Positions 21,370 to 31,172 of a stretch of DNA of 64,000 nt are shown piece after piece. This DNA comes from Luteimonas sp. ANT-B3E (GTDB taxonomy: Bacteria > Pseudomonadota > Gammaproteobacteria > Xanthomonadales > Xanthomonadaceae). Numbering within the stretch: the first letter of the stretch is position 1; each line of letters opens with the position of its first letter. The stretch lies in NCBI GenBank assembly GCA_001683895.1, contig LXQJ01000041.1:60149-124148 (forward strand). The letters run 5' to 3'. The position numbers were made by a program, and so were the translations under genes. The notes under the pieces were generated by a model. That model did not search any database, was not told the origin of the DNA, and saw only the letters and a program-made list of their open reading frames with translations.

Positions 21370-21900
21370 CCGAAGCCACGAGCAGTCGAGGCACGGAGCC
21401 GCAGCCGCAGCGAAAGCCGGAGTCAGGGCCAGAGGCAGGTCCAAGTCCAGATCCAGAGGCAGAGCCCAGGCTTCGGGCCATCGCGCCGCGGTCCGGGGGT
21501 ATCGCTACCCGGTTCGTTCGGCCATCCATGGCCGACTCACCGGCGGACACATCCATGTGCCCTTTACGCGGCACCCCCGCACCCGGCGCGGCGCGGTGGG
21601 TGCATCAGGTGCAGCGCACCTTGTGGGCAAGCGCGTCCACTCGCCCGGCAACACCAAGGAACCTGCTCGCCTCACCGAAGCCAAGCCAATCGTCTAGGAG
21701 GTCGGCGATGGGGTGCTGCGGAGAGTGGGCCATGGATGGCCCGCGCCCGCGACTCGGGCCATGGATGGCCCGACGGAGAGGCGGAGCAGCACCCCGTCGC
21801 CGGCCTCCCTCGCAAAACCCGCCGAAGCGCTCTGGCTCCGGATTCGGCTCTGGGCAAACAGTGCGGCGGAGCGGCACCCCGTCACCTGTCTTCGTTGCGA
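21370..21900 (-). repeat. Dispersed intergenic repeat element, copy C (inverted relative to A and B)
   Basis: Reverse complement carries the same ordered motifs; also has a nested second partial end unit (rc CGAAGACAGGTGACGGGGTGCCGCTCC) after a hexamer-like tract. Confidence 0.85.
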
Positions 21901-22118
21901 CTGTCGTCAAGGCGCCGCAGATAAAAATTTCACTCTGGCGAAACGCCGCGGCGAGGCAGTCCTCCGTCACACCTAAGCGAGCCGACGGACGCTGCACTAC
22001 CTCCACCCGATTCCACCGCCCAACCTGCACCGCGTCCGCACATCCGCGGCGGGCCGCTTGCGCCCGGGCGCCCCCGGTGCTGCAATCGCGGCCTCGCCGT
22101 CCTGGCAGGAGCCCCGTC

Positions 22119-22529
22119 ATGCATACGTCCATCCGCACAGCCCTCGCCGTGGCCACCCTCGCCTTCGCCGGCGCCCTCGTGTCGCCCGCAGCCGACGCGC
22201 AGCAGGCGGCGAGCGAGGTCTACGAGTGGAAGGACGCGAACGGCAACATGCAGTTCTCGCAGATGCCCCCGGCCAAGGGCGCCTATCGCCAGCGCGCGAT
22301 CAATACGTCCGGCAATGCCGTGGCAAGCAGCACGCCGGTGGCTGCCGCTGCAGCCGTCAGCCCCCAGTGCACCACCGCGCGCGACAACATCGTCGCGCTG
22401 CAGGGCGCGGGCGAGGTGCGGGTGGACAGCAACGACGACGGTACGCCGGACCGTTCGCTCAATGCCACCGAGCGGCTGGGGCAGATGGAGCTCGCCCAGG
22501 CCGCGGTCAAGGCCTACTGCCCCAGCTGA
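22119..22529 (+). CDS. DUF4124-like periplasmic protein
   Basis: Signal peptide ending ADAQQA, then ASEVYEWKDANGNMQFSQMPPAKGAYRQRAI. Confidence 0.8.
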   Translation: MHTSIRTALAVATLAFAGALVSPAADAQQAASEVYEWKDANGNMQFSQMPPAKGAYRQRAINTSGNAVASSTPVAAAAAVSPQCTTARDNIVALQGAGEVRVDSNDDGTPDRSLNATERLGQMELAQAAVKAYCPS

Positions 22530-22547
22530 CCCGGACGCGCTTCCCGC

Positions 22548-22826
22548 ATGCGCGTCGCGCTGGCCATCCTGCTGGGGCTTGCTACCGGCGCCGCGGTGGC
22601 GTGGTGGGCGTCGCGTGACGGCCACGACGCGCGCCAGGCCCGCGCCGCGCGGGCGGAGGCCGCGGCCGCGGCCGATTACGAGGACGCGCGGCCGGTGCTG
22701 TATCGCTGGACAGATGCCGCCGGTGTCGTGCAGGTGACCGATGCGCCGCCGCCTTCCGGCCAGCGCTTCGAGAAGGTCGACCTGCAGCCACGTGACGGCA
22801 TCGAGGTCGACGGCGGCCGCCGCTGA
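22548..22826 (+). CDS. Small DUF4124-like membrane-anchored protein
   Basis: N-terminal TM, then [30 protein letters not shown]. Confidence 0.75.
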   Translation: MRVALAILLGLATGAAVAWWASRDGHDARQARAARAEAAAAADYEDARPVLYRWTDAAGVVQVTDAPPPSGQRFEKVDLQPRDGIEVDGGRR

Positions 22827-22899
22827 CGTCCGGGGCATCCGGCTCGCGGCCTGCTGCATGGCACAATCCGGGCCCGCTCGCGAACCCGAAGCCCCCTCC

Positions 22900-24648
22900 A
22901 TGCGCCTGTCCCGGTTCCACCTCCGCACCGTCAAGGAAACCCCCGCCGACGCCGAGGTGGTCAGCCACCAGCTGATGCTCAAGGCCGGGATGATCCGCAA
23001 GCTGGCCGCCGGCATCTACATCTGGTCGCCGCTGGGCCTGCGCGTGCTGCGCCGCGTGGAAGCCATCGTGCGCGAGGAGATGGACGCCGCCGGCGCCGTC
23101 GAACTGCTGATGCCGTCGATCCAGCCGCGCGAGCTCTGGGACGAGACCGGGCGCTGGAAGAAGTTCGGCGGCCAGCTGCTGAAGCTGCGCGACCGCAAGG
23201 ACGCCGAGTTCGCCTACGGCCCGACGCACGAGGAGGTCATCACCGACTTCGCGCGCCACGAGCTGGCGAGCTACAGGCAGCTGCCGGTGACCTTCTACCA
23301 GATCCAGACCAAGTTCCGCGACGAGATCCGGCCGCGCTTCGGGGTCATGCGCGCGCGCGAGTTCCTGATGAAGGACGCGTACTCGTTCCACCTCGACGAT
23401 GAGGACCTGGTGCGCGAGTACCAGAACATGCACGCCGCCTATACCCGCATCTTCACCCGGCTGGGTCTGCGATTCCGCGCGGTGCAGGCCGACTCCGGTG
23501 CCATCGGCGGCGACGCTTCGCAGGAGTTCCACGTGCTGGCGGACTCGGGCGAGGATGCGATCGCCTATTCGGTCGCGGCCGGTACCGGCGCCGCTGACGC
23601 CATCGCCACCAGCGGCTATGCGGCCAACGTCGAGACCGCGATCGCTGCCGCGCCCGCGCCCCGCGCCGGGGCCGGGGAGGCGATGCGCCGTGTCGACACG
23701 CCGGTGCAGAAGACCTGCGAGGAGGTCGCGGCGCTGCTCGGCGTGCCGCTGGCGCACACCGTGAAGTCGCTTGCGCTGATGACCAGCGACGGTGCCGATG
23801 CCGGCTTCGTGCTGGCGCTGGTGCGCGGCGACCACGCGGTCAACGCGATCAAGCTGGCCAAGGTCGCCGGGCTGGCGGACTACCGGATGGCGACCGAGTC
23901 GGAGATCGCGACCCACCTCGGCGCCGAGCCCGGTTTCCTGGGCCCGATACCGGACGGATCGCGCCCGGGCCCGCTGCGCGTGGTTGCCGACCGTGAGGTC
24001 GCAGCGCTGGCGGACTTCGTGTGCGGCGCAAACTCCAGCGGCGAGCACCTTGCCGGCGTCAATTTCGGCCGCGACCTGCCGGAGCCTGACACCGTCGCCG
24101 ACATCCGCGACGTCGTCGATGGCGACGCCGCGCAGGACGGCGGCACGCTGCGCATTGCCCGCGGGATCGAGGTCGGCCACGTGTTCCAGCTCGGCCGCCA
24201 GTACGCGCAGGCCATGGGCTGCACGGTGCTCGACGAAACCGGCAAGGCCGCGATCCCGGCGATGGGCTGCTACGGCATCGGCGTGTCTCGGATCGTCGCC
24301 GCGGCCATCGAGCAGAACCACGACGCCGCCGGCATCCGCTGGCCGGACGCGATGGCGCCGTGGCGGGTGGTGGTGTGCATGATCAACCCGAAGCACGACC
24401 CGGGGGTTGCCGACGCGGCCGAGGCGCTTTATGCCGAGCTCAATGCCGCCGGCATCGACACCGCGCTCGACGACCGTGGCCTGCGTCCGGGGCAGATGTT
24501 CGCCGAAGTCGAGCTGATCGGCATCCCGCACCGCGTGGTGGTCTCCGAGCGCAGCCTCGCGGCCGGCACCTTCGAGTACCGCGCCCGCGACGCCGGCGAC
24601 GCCGAGGCGCTGGACCGGGCGGCACTGATGGCGCGCCTGCAAGTCTGA
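22900..24648 (+). CDS. proS: Prolyl-tRNA synthetase
   Basis: Class II aaRS with editing domain; [58 protein letters not shown]. Confidence 0.97.
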   Translation: MRLSRFHLRTVKETPADAEVVSHQLMLKAGMIRKLAAGIYIWSPLGLRVLRRVEAIVREEMDAAGAVELLMPSIQPRELWDETGRWKKFGGQLLKLRDRKDAEFAYGPTHEEVITDFARHELASYRQLPVTFYQIQTKFRDEIRPRFGVMRAREFLMKDAYSFHLDDEDLVREYQNMHAAYTRIFTRLGLRFRAVQADSGAIGGDASQEFHVLADSGEDAIAYSVAAGTGAADAIATSGYAANVETAIAAAPAPRAGAGEAMRRVDTPVQKTCEEVAALLGVPLAHTVKSLALMTSDGADAGFVLALVRGDHAVNAIKLAKVAGLADYRMATESEIATHLGAEPGFLGPIPDGSRPGPLRVVADREVAALADFVCGANSSGEHLAGVNFGRDLPEPDTVADIRDVVDGDAAQDGGTLRIARGIEVGHVFQLGRQYAQAMGCTVLDETGKAAIPAMGCYGIGVSRIVAAAIEQNHDAAGIRWPDAMAPWRVVVCMINPKHDPGVADAAEALYAELNAAGIDTALDDRGLRPGQMFAEVELIGIPHRVVVSERSLAAGTFEYRARDAGDAEALDRAALMARLQV

Positions 24649-24877
24649 CGGGGCGATCCGGCGGCCAGGCGGCTGCGCCTGCGCGATCGTCGCGCATCCC
24701 CGCCGGCACGGATTGCCGCGGGTGGGCCTGCGACACCGGGAATCCCGGCCGTGGCGCTGGACGCGGGGGCGTCGTTGCGCGCACAAAGCCGCCTTGAATC
24801 CGGGCGGCATCCGGCGGATAACATGGGGCATGCGGCGCGGGGACTGCCCGGATCGACGCGGGGGTATTCGCGGATAT

Positions 24878-24906
24878 TTGTCGCACGCCCTCCAGGACAT
24901 TATGAT
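24878..24906 (+). promoter_or_regulatory. Candidate sigma70 promoter of the hns-like gene
   Basis: TTGTCG (24878-24883), 17-bp spacer, TATGAT (24901-24906), 54 bp upstream of the ATG. Confidence 0.55.
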
Positions 24907-24960
24907 CATGGCCGCGCGGGCCGCCTGGCCTGCATCCGCCGACATAACCCGGAGCCCATC

Positions 24961-25344
24961 ATGGCAATCAACCTCAATACCCTGTCGCAGAAAGAACTCG
25001 ATTCGCTGATCAGCCAGGCGAAGAAGCGCAAGACCACGCTGAAGAAGCGCAAGCCGCTGGCCACGGTCCGTGCCAAGCTCACCGCCACGGCCAAGGCCGA
25101 GGGCTACACCATCGCCGAGCTCTTCAGCGGCAGCGCCGCATCGCGCGGCGCCTCGGCCGGCACCGGCGCCACCCGTGCCGCGTCCCCGGCGCGCAAGGGC
25201 CGCAAGCTGGGCAAGGTCGCCCCGAAGTACCGCAACCCCGACAATGCCAGCGAGACCTGGACCGGCCGCGGCAAGCAGCCGCGCTGGATGGCCGAGATGG
25301 TCAAGGGCGGCAAGACGGCCGAGGATTTCCTGATCAAGGAGTGA
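24961..25344 (+). CDS. H-NS family histone-like DNA-binding protein
   Basis: C-terminal KVAPKYRNPDNASETWTGRGKQPRWMAEMVKGGKTAEDFLI with the TWTGRGKQPRW core. Confidence 0.92.
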   Translation: MAINLNTLSQKELDSLISQAKKRKTTLKKRKPLATVRAKLTATAKAEGYTIAELFSGSAASRGASAGTGATRAASPARKGRKLGKVAPKYRNPDNASETWTGRGKQPRWMAEMVKGGKTAEDFLIKE

Positions 25345-25368
25345 CGGGTCCCTCCCCGCGTAACCACC

Positions 25369-25395
25369 ACGACGCCGGCCGAGTGCCGGCGTCGT
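25369..25395. terminator. Hairpin between convergent genes (bidirectional terminator candidate)
   Basis: ACGACGCCGGC-cgagt-GCCGGCGTCGT, 11-bp perfect stem. No clear T-tract. Confidence 0.5.
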
Positions 25396-25415
25396 CGTGT
25401 CCGGCACTCCCGCCG

Positions 25416-26660
25416 TTAAAGGTTGCGTCGCGGCGGCAGCAGCAGGTTGCCGATCAGCAGCCCCCCGATCAGCGCCAGCAGGATGTTGATCACCGCCATC
25501 GCGGCATCCTGCCCGGCGGCAAAATCCTGCTGCTGCAGCGACGTCAGCAGGCTGCGCACGCTGGCGCTGCCGGGCACCATCAGGATGATGCCCGGGACCC
25601 GCACCACTGCGCCCGGGCGCTTGACCCAGCGCGCGTAGGCGTTGCCGGCCGCGGTTACCAGCAGCGCGGCGAGGAAGATGCCGACCGAGTTGCCCCACTC
25701 GGCTCCGGCCAGGCGCGAGACGAGGTAGCCCGATGCCGCCGCGAGCATCACCACCGGATAATCGCGGCGGTCGGCGCGGAACAGCACCGCAAAAGCGAGC
25801 GCGGCCAGGGCCAATGCGCTCCACTCCACCCAGTCGGGTTGAGGCCGCAGCGCGCGTACCTGTGGATCGATGCCCAGCATCTGCGCCAGCGTCAGCGCGA
25901 TCATGGTGCCGATGGTCAGCTTGAGCATGGTCGCCACCGCGCCGGCGAAGCGCGCGGTGCCCGACACCAGGTGCTGGCTGGTGAGCTCGTTGAAGGCGTT
26001 GGTCAGCGCCATGCCGGGCATCAGCACGATCAGCGACGCGATGACGACGGTATTGAGGTTGAGCGGGCCGACGAAGCTCGCCACCGCGATCGCGATCGAA
26101 CCCGCCACCATCGCGGCGATCGCGTCGCCGGCCTCCTTCAGCCGCGGCCGGTTGCGCCCGGCAAGCTCCAGCAGCCCGATCAACAGTCCGATCAGTCCCG
26201 CAGTGGCGATGTCCAGCCAAGGCAGTCGCAGCAGGCCGGCCACGCTGGCGCCGGCAAGGCCGAAACCGAGCACCTGCATGGCGTTGCCGCGCCAGCCTGC
26301 GCGCCGGTCGAGCGCGCGCAGCGCGGCGTAGCCCTCGGCCAGCCCGAGGCGTCCCGCCATGACCTCCTCTGCGATGCGGTCGGCCTCGCACAGCTTGTAG
26401 AGGTCGGTATCGCCCGGCGGCATGCGGATCACGCGGGTGGTGTCGCTGTCGCCCGGCGGGCGCATCGGGTCGCTGAAAGCGAGCACCATGCCGGTGGGGT
26501 TGATCCACGGCTCGCAGTCCAACTCCAGCTGCTGGGAGACCGCCATCACCGCTCCCTCCAGCCGCTGCGCGGTGGTGCCGTAGGCCTGCAGGCGGATCGC
26601 CAGCTCGACGACAAAGGCGATGCGGGCGGCGTAGGCCTGCTGCGGGAAGGCGCGTGACAT
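25416..26660 (-). CDS. Threonine/serine exporter family (ThrE-like, DUF1212+DUF3815)
   Basis: Multi-TM; AIRLQAYGTTAQRLEGAVMAVSQQLEL at the N-terminus, C-terminal PGIILMVPGSASVRSLLTSL. Confidence 0.85.
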   Translation of the reverse strand: MSRAFPQQAYAARIAFVVELAIRLQAYGTTAQRLEGAVMAVSQQLELDCEPWINPTGMVLAFSDPMRPPGDSDTTRVIRMPPGDTDLYKLCEADRIAEEVMAGRLGLAEGYAALRALDRRAGWRGNAMQVLGFGLAGASVAGLLRLPWLDIATAGLIGLLIGLLELAGRNRPRLKEAGDAIAAMVAGSIAIAVASFVGPLNLNTVVIASLIVLMPGMALTNAFNELTSQHLVSGTARFAGAVATMLKLTIGTMIALTLAQMLGIDPQVRALRPQPDWVEWSALALAALAFAVLFRADRRDYPVVMLAAASGYLVSRLAGAEWGNSVGIFLAALLVTAAGNAYARWVKRPGAVVRVPGIILMVPGSASVRSLLTSLQQQDFAAGQDAAMAVINILLALIGGLLIGNLLLPPRRNL

Positions 26661-26784
26661 CGCGACAGGATCGCATGCGCCCCCGCTGCCGTCGCCGGCC
26701 GCAAGGCCCTCATCCCGCCCCCGGTGCCGCCCTGTATCCTCGCCGACGTTGTCGCCACCCCATCAGCAGGTCGCCCTTGCGTCC

Positions 26785-27903
26785 ATGACGGCTCCGCCCA
26801 CCACCGCCCCGAGCATCGACCACGCCAGCGCATCCGACGGCGCGCTGCGCCTGCGCGGCCGGTGGACGCTGCAGTACGCCCGCGGCGTCTCGGAAGCGCT
26901 GCGCGGCGCGCCGGACACGGTCGCCCGGGTCGACGCACGCGATGTCGAACGGCTGGATTCGGTCGGCGTACTGCAGCTGCTGCGGTTCGCGAAGCGGCGT
27001 GGGTTCGCGCTCGAGGACATCGCCTTCCGCGACGACCACCTGGCGCTGGTCGCGGCGATCGACGACGTCGCCGACGACCGGCCGAAGAAGAAGCGCGAGT
27101 ACGGCTTCGCCGCGGCGCTCGGCCGGCTCGGCTTCGCGGTCGAGGACAACTGGAAGGAAGTGGTGGCGCTGGTCAGCTTCCTCGGCGAGACGCTGGCGAA
27201 GATGCTGCGGATGGTGCGCGAGCCCTCACGCTTCCGCATGACCTCGACCGTCTACCACATGGAGCAGGTGGGGCTGGACGCCGTGCCGCTGGTGATCCTG
27301 CTGTCGTACCTGGTGGGCGCGGTGATCGCGTTCCTGGGGGCGACGATCCTGGCCGACTTCGGCGCCACGATCTTCGTCGTGGAGCTGGTGTCGATCGCGT
27401 TCCTGCGCGAGTTCGGCGTGCTGCTGACTGCGATCCTGCTGGCCGGTCGCACGGCGAGTGCGTTCACCGCCCAGATCGGCGCGATGGTCAGCCGCGAGGA
27501 GGTCGATGCGATCCGCACCCTGGGCCTGGACCCGATCGACCTGCTGGTGATCCCGCGGCTGCTGGCGCTACTGGTGATGCTGCCGCTGCTGACCTTCATC
27601 GCGATGATGTCCGGCCTGCTCGGGGGAATGTCGGTGGGCGCCTTCAGCCTGGACATTCCGCCGCAGGCCTACCTGGTCCGCATGCAGGAGCAGATGGACA
27701 TCACCCATTTCCTGGTCGGCATGTCGAAGGCGCCGGTGTTCGCGATGGTGATCGGGCTGATCGGCTGCCTGGAGGGGCTGCAGGTCAAGGGCACCGCGCA
27801 GTCGGTCGGCGAGCGCACCACGTCGAGCGTGGTGCAGACCATTGCGCTGGTGATCATCATCGATGCGATCGCGGCGATCTGGTTCATGAACATGGGCTGG
27901 TGA
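26785..27903 (+). CDS. MlaE-family ABC transporter permease with STAS-like N-terminal region
   Basis: GRTASAFTAQIGAMVSREEVDAIRTLGLDPIDLLVIPRLLALLVMLPLLT is a MlaE hallmark; the N-terminal ~90 aa resembles a STAS domain. Confidence 0.92.
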   Translation: MTAPPTTAPSIDHASASDGALRLRGRWTLQYARGVSEALRGAPDTVARVDARDVERLDSVGVLQLLRFAKRRGFALEDIAFRDDHLALVAAIDDVADDRPKKKREYGFAAALGRLGFAVEDNWKEVVALVSFLGETLAKMLRMVREPSRFRMTSTVYHMEQVGLDAVPLVILLSYLVGAVIAFLGATILADFGATIFVVELVSIAFLREFGVLLTAILLAGRTASAFTAQIGAMVSREEVDAIRTLGLDPIDLLVIPRLLALLVMLPLLTFIAMMSGLLGGMSVGAFSLDIPPQAYLVRMQEQMDITHFLVGMSKAPVFAMVIGLIGCLEGLQVKGTAQSVGERTTSSVVQTIALVIIIDAIAAIWFMNMGW

Positions 27904-27905
27904 CG

Positions 27906-28754
27906 ATGGCGGCCGACAACATGCCGCGCGGCGATGTCCCGCGTGACGCCCACACCGACGCTGACGACGACACGCCGATCATCCGCGTGCGCGGGCTGGT
28001 CAACCGCTTCGGCAGCCAGACGGTGCACGAGGGGCTGGACCTGGACGTGCACCGCGGCGAGATCATCGGCGTGGTCGGCGGCTCCGGCACCGGCAAGTCG
28101 GTGCTGATGCGCTCGATCATCGGCCTGCGCACGCCCAACGAGGGCCGGATCGACGTGCTGGGCGTGGACGCGCGCTCCGACGATCCCGAGGACCGGCTGC
28201 ACATCGAGCGCAACACCGGCGTGCTGTTCCAGGACGGTGCGCTGTTCTCTTCGCTCTCCGTCGGCGAGAACGTGCAGGTGCCGCTGAAGGAGCACCACCC
28301 GGACCTCAGCGACTCGCTGCGCTACGAGCTGGCGCTGCTGAAGGTAAAGCTGTCGGGGCTGCCGGCGAACGCGCTGGACAAGCTACCGTCGGAACTGTCG
28401 GGCGGCATGCGCAAGCGCGCGGGCCTGGCGCGCGCCCTCGCGCTCGACCCGCCGCTGCTGTTCCTCGACGAACCCACCGCGGGCCTCGATCCGATCGGCG
28501 CCGCCGCGTTCGACAACCTGACGCGCACGCTGCAACAGGCGCTGGGGCTGACCGTGTTCCTCATCACCCACGACCTGGACACGCTGTACGCTATCTGCGA
28601 CCGCGTGGCGGTGCTGGCCGACAGGCGCGTGGTCGCGGTCGGCCCGCTGGACGAGATCGAGGCGCTCGACCATCCGTGGGTGCAGGAGTACTTCAACGGC
28701 CCGCGTGGACGCGCGGCCAGGCAGGCGAAAGACCGCCCGGTCCAAGGACACTGA
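27906..28754 (+). CDS. MlaF-like ABC transporter ATP-binding protein
   Basis: Walker A GGSGTGKS, signature LSGGMRKRAGLARAL, Walker B LLFLDEPTAGLDP. Confidence 0.95.
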   Translation: MAADNMPRGDVPRDAHTDADDDTPIIRVRGLVNRFGSQTVHEGLDLDVHRGEIIGVVGGSGTGKSVLMRSIIGLRTPNEGRIDVLGVDARSDDPEDRLHIERNTGVLFQDGALFSSLSVGENVQVPLKEHHPDLSDSLRYELALLKVKLSGLPANALDKLPSELSGGMRKRAGLARALALDPPLLFLDEPTAGLDPIGAAAFDNLTRTLQQALGLTVFLITHDLDTLYAICDRVAVLADRRVVAVGPLDEIEALDHPWVQEYFNGPRGRAARQAKDRPVQGH

Positions 28755-28755
28755 G

Positions 28756-29682
28756 ATGGAAACGAAAGCCAACTACGTGCTGATCGGCGCGTTCACGATC
28801 GCGGCCAGCATGTTGCTGCTGCTGTTCGGACTGTGGGCGGCCAAGTACTCGTCCGACCGCAGCTGGCAGCAGTACCTCGTGGTCTTCAACGAGCCGGTGA
28901 CCGGCCTGTCTGTGGGCAGCGGCGTACAGTACAACGGCATCGCCATCGGCACCGTCGAGGAGCTGTCGCTGGCGCCGCAGGACCCGCGCCGGGTGATCGC
29001 CCGCGTCAAGCTGCAGGCCGACGCGCCGGTCAAGATCGATACCCGCGCCAAGATCTCGATGAGCGGCCTCACCGGGTCGACGTTCATCCAGCTGACCGGC
29101 GGCACGCCGGAGGCGCCACGGCTGACGGCACGCGACGACCGCGAGCTGCCGGTGATCCAGACCGAGGCGTCCGCGCTGCAGAACATCGCCGACACCGCCA
29201 ATCGGCTGGTCGCGCGGCTCGACGAGGTGCTCAGCGAGGAGAACGTCCAGCGCATCGCCGACACGCTGGAGAACGTCGCGAACATGACCGGTGCGATCGC
29301 CGACCAGCGCGAGGACCTGAGTGCGCTGATCGTCAACGCGCGCACCGTCAGCGACCAGCTCAAGGTGACCGTCGACACCACCAACCGCGCCATCACCGGC
29401 GTCGACCGCGAGCTGGTGCAGAAGCTGCCCGGCCTGATCGCGAGTCTGGAGGGCACACTTGCGAAGATGGACTCGGCCGCTGGCGGCGCCGACCGCATCC
29501 TCAGCGAGAACCGCACCGCCATCAACAGCTTCGCCAACGACGGCCTCGGCCAGCTGGGCCCCACGCTGGCCGAGCTGCGTGGGCTGATCCGCGACCTGCG
29601 CCGCATCAGCGACCGCCTCGACGCCAACCCGACGCGCTACCTGCTCGGCCGCGACGCCCCGAAGGAGTTCACGCCCGAATGA
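28756..29682 (+). CDS. MlaD/MCE-domain substrate-binding protein
   Basis: N-terminal TM anchor; MCE domain FNEPVTGLSVGSGVQYNGIAIGTVEEL. Confidence 0.93.
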   Translation: METKANYVLIGAFTIAASMLLLLFGLWAAKYSSDRSWQQYLVVFNEPVTGLSVGSGVQYNGIAIGTVEELSLAPQDPRRVIARVKLQADAPVKIDTRAKISMSGLTGSTFIQLTGGTPEAPRLTARDDRELPVIQTEASALQNIADTANRLVARLDEVLSEENVQRIADTLENVANMTGAIADQREDLSALIVNARTVSDQLKVTVDTTNRAITGVDRELVQKLPGLIASLEGTLAKMDSAAGGADRILSENRTAINSFANDGLGQLGPTLAELRGLIRDLRRISDRLDANPTRYLLGRDAPKEFTPE

Positions 29683-30416
29683 CCACCAGGACTCCGACCA
29701 CCCGCGACGCGCGTACCCGGCGCACGGCGACCGTGCACGGACTGCGCCTTGGCCTGCCCGCGCTGCTGGCGACGACGCTGGCGGCCTGCGGCGTGCTGGG
29801 CGGCGGCACGCGCGAACGCGCGGTGATCTATGCACCGGACCCGCGCGTGGCCGCCGACCCTGCGTGGCCGGCAGTGGATTGGCAGCTGTCGCTGACAACG
29901 CCGACCGCGGCGCGCCTGATCGACAGCTTCCGCATCGCCGTGCGTCCGACGCCCAACGAGCTGCAGGTCTACAGCGGCGCCAGCTGGGCCAAGACCCCGA
30001 CTGACATGATCGAGGACGCGCTGCTGCGTGCGCTCGAGGATTCCGGTCGCATCAGGGCGGTCGCGCGGCAGGGCTCGGGGGTCGCTGCCGATTACAAGCT
30101 GGTGACCGACCTGCGCCGCTTCGAGGCCGACTACGACGGCAATCCCCTGCCCACGGCCACCATCGAGCTCAACGCCAAGCTGCTGCATTCCATCGACCAG
30201 ACGATCGTGGCGTCGCGGACGTTCCTGGTGCAGGAGCCGTCGCGCGGCACCGGCGTGGTCGAGGTGACCGACGCGTTCTCGCGGTCGCTGGGCATGATCA
30301 GCGGCGATCTCGCCGGCTGGGTGCTGCAGACCGGCGAGACGCACGACCGTACCGCGCACGGGGCTGGCGGGACGCCTGCCCAGCAACGCGCCGCCGCGCG
30401 CGCGCGCGTCCGCTAG
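29679..30416 (+). CDS. ABC-type transport auxiliary lipoprotein
   Basis: Lipobox LAACG; ATGA overlap with the MCE gene; WAKTPTDMIEDALLRALEDSGRI. Confidence 0.9.
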   Translation: MTTRTPTTRDARTRRTATVHGLRLGLPALLATTLAACGVLGGGTRERAVIYAPDPRVAADPAWPAVDWQLSLTTPTAARLIDSFRIAVRPTPNELQVYSGASWAKTPTDMIEDALLRALEDSGRIRAVARQGSGVAADYKLVTDLRRFEADYDGNPLPTATIELNAKLLHSIDQTIVASRTFLVQEPSRGTGVVEVTDAFSRSLGMISGDLAGWVLQTGETHDRTAHGAGGTPAQQRAAARARVR

Positions 30417-30429
30417 GCAGCGCTCCAGC

Positions 30430-31068
30430 TCACCTGGCCGCCGCGACCTGGCGGAACGTGAGGTTGACGCGTGGTCCCACCTCCCGCGCGGTGCGCGGCA
30501 ACGCATGCCGGTAATGCCGCTGCGTGTCGCCGGCCATGCGCAGCAGGCTGCCGTGACCGAGTTGCAGCGCCAGCGGTCTCGCCGGCGGCAGGTCGGCGGC
30601 GCGGGTCTTCGCGGGTACGGTGGCGCCGTGCACCGGCGCGCGCTTGAGCAGGAAGCGGCGCGTGGCGCCCAGGCTCAGCGAGGCGATCACGGGCTCGCCG
30701 CCCAGTTCGCGCTCGTCGTCGCGGTGCCAGCCCATGGCATCGCGGCCGTCCCGGTAGAGGTTGGCCAGCACGCTGTTGAATGGCGTGCCACACGCCGCCT
30801 CGATGCGCGCGCGGATGGCGCCCAGCGCCGGCGGCCAAGGGTGCGGCGCGAAGCGCGTGCCCGAGTATGCGTACGTGACGCCGGGGTCGCCGATCCAGCA
30901 GCTCAGGCGCGGCGAATCCACCAGCCGCCCGAACAGCCGGATGCGGTGCACCTCCCAGGCCACCCCGGACAGCAGCGTCGCCAGCAGCGCATCGGCCTCC
31001 GCCCGGGGCATCCAGTCGGGATCCAGCGCCAGCTCGGCATCGGGCAGCGGCAGCGCATGCAAGGACAT
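30430..31068 (-). CDS. alkB: AlkB-like alpha-ketoglutarate-dependent dioxygenase
   Basis: NSVLANLYRDGRDAMGWHRDDERELGGEPVIASLSLGATRRFLL and HGSLLRMAGDTQRHYRHALPR. Confidence 0.9.
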   Translation of the reverse strand: MSLHALPLPDAELALDPDWMPRAEADALLATLLSGVAWEVHRIRLFGRLVDSPRLSCWIGDPGVTYAYSGTRFAPHPWPPALGAIRARIEAACGTPFNSVLANLYRDGRDAMGWHRDDERELGGEPVIASLSLGATRRFLLKRAPVHGATVPAKTRAADLPPARPLALQLGHGSLLRMAGDTQRHYRHALPRTAREVGPRVNLTFRQVAAAR

Positions 31069-31172
31069 GCGTCACGCTAGCACGCGGTTCGCCGGGCCCG
31101 CCGCGCAGGTGCGCGATTTGCCGCCGTCACCCGTCAACCGCGACAATCGGGCGCTGGAATCGAGGGACCGCC

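Noticed and set aside
21219-22529. 436-aa plus-strand ORF ending as the DUF4124-like protein
   Set aside because: N-terminal 300 aa come from repeat copy C; the real start is the ATG at 22119 followed by a signal peptide.
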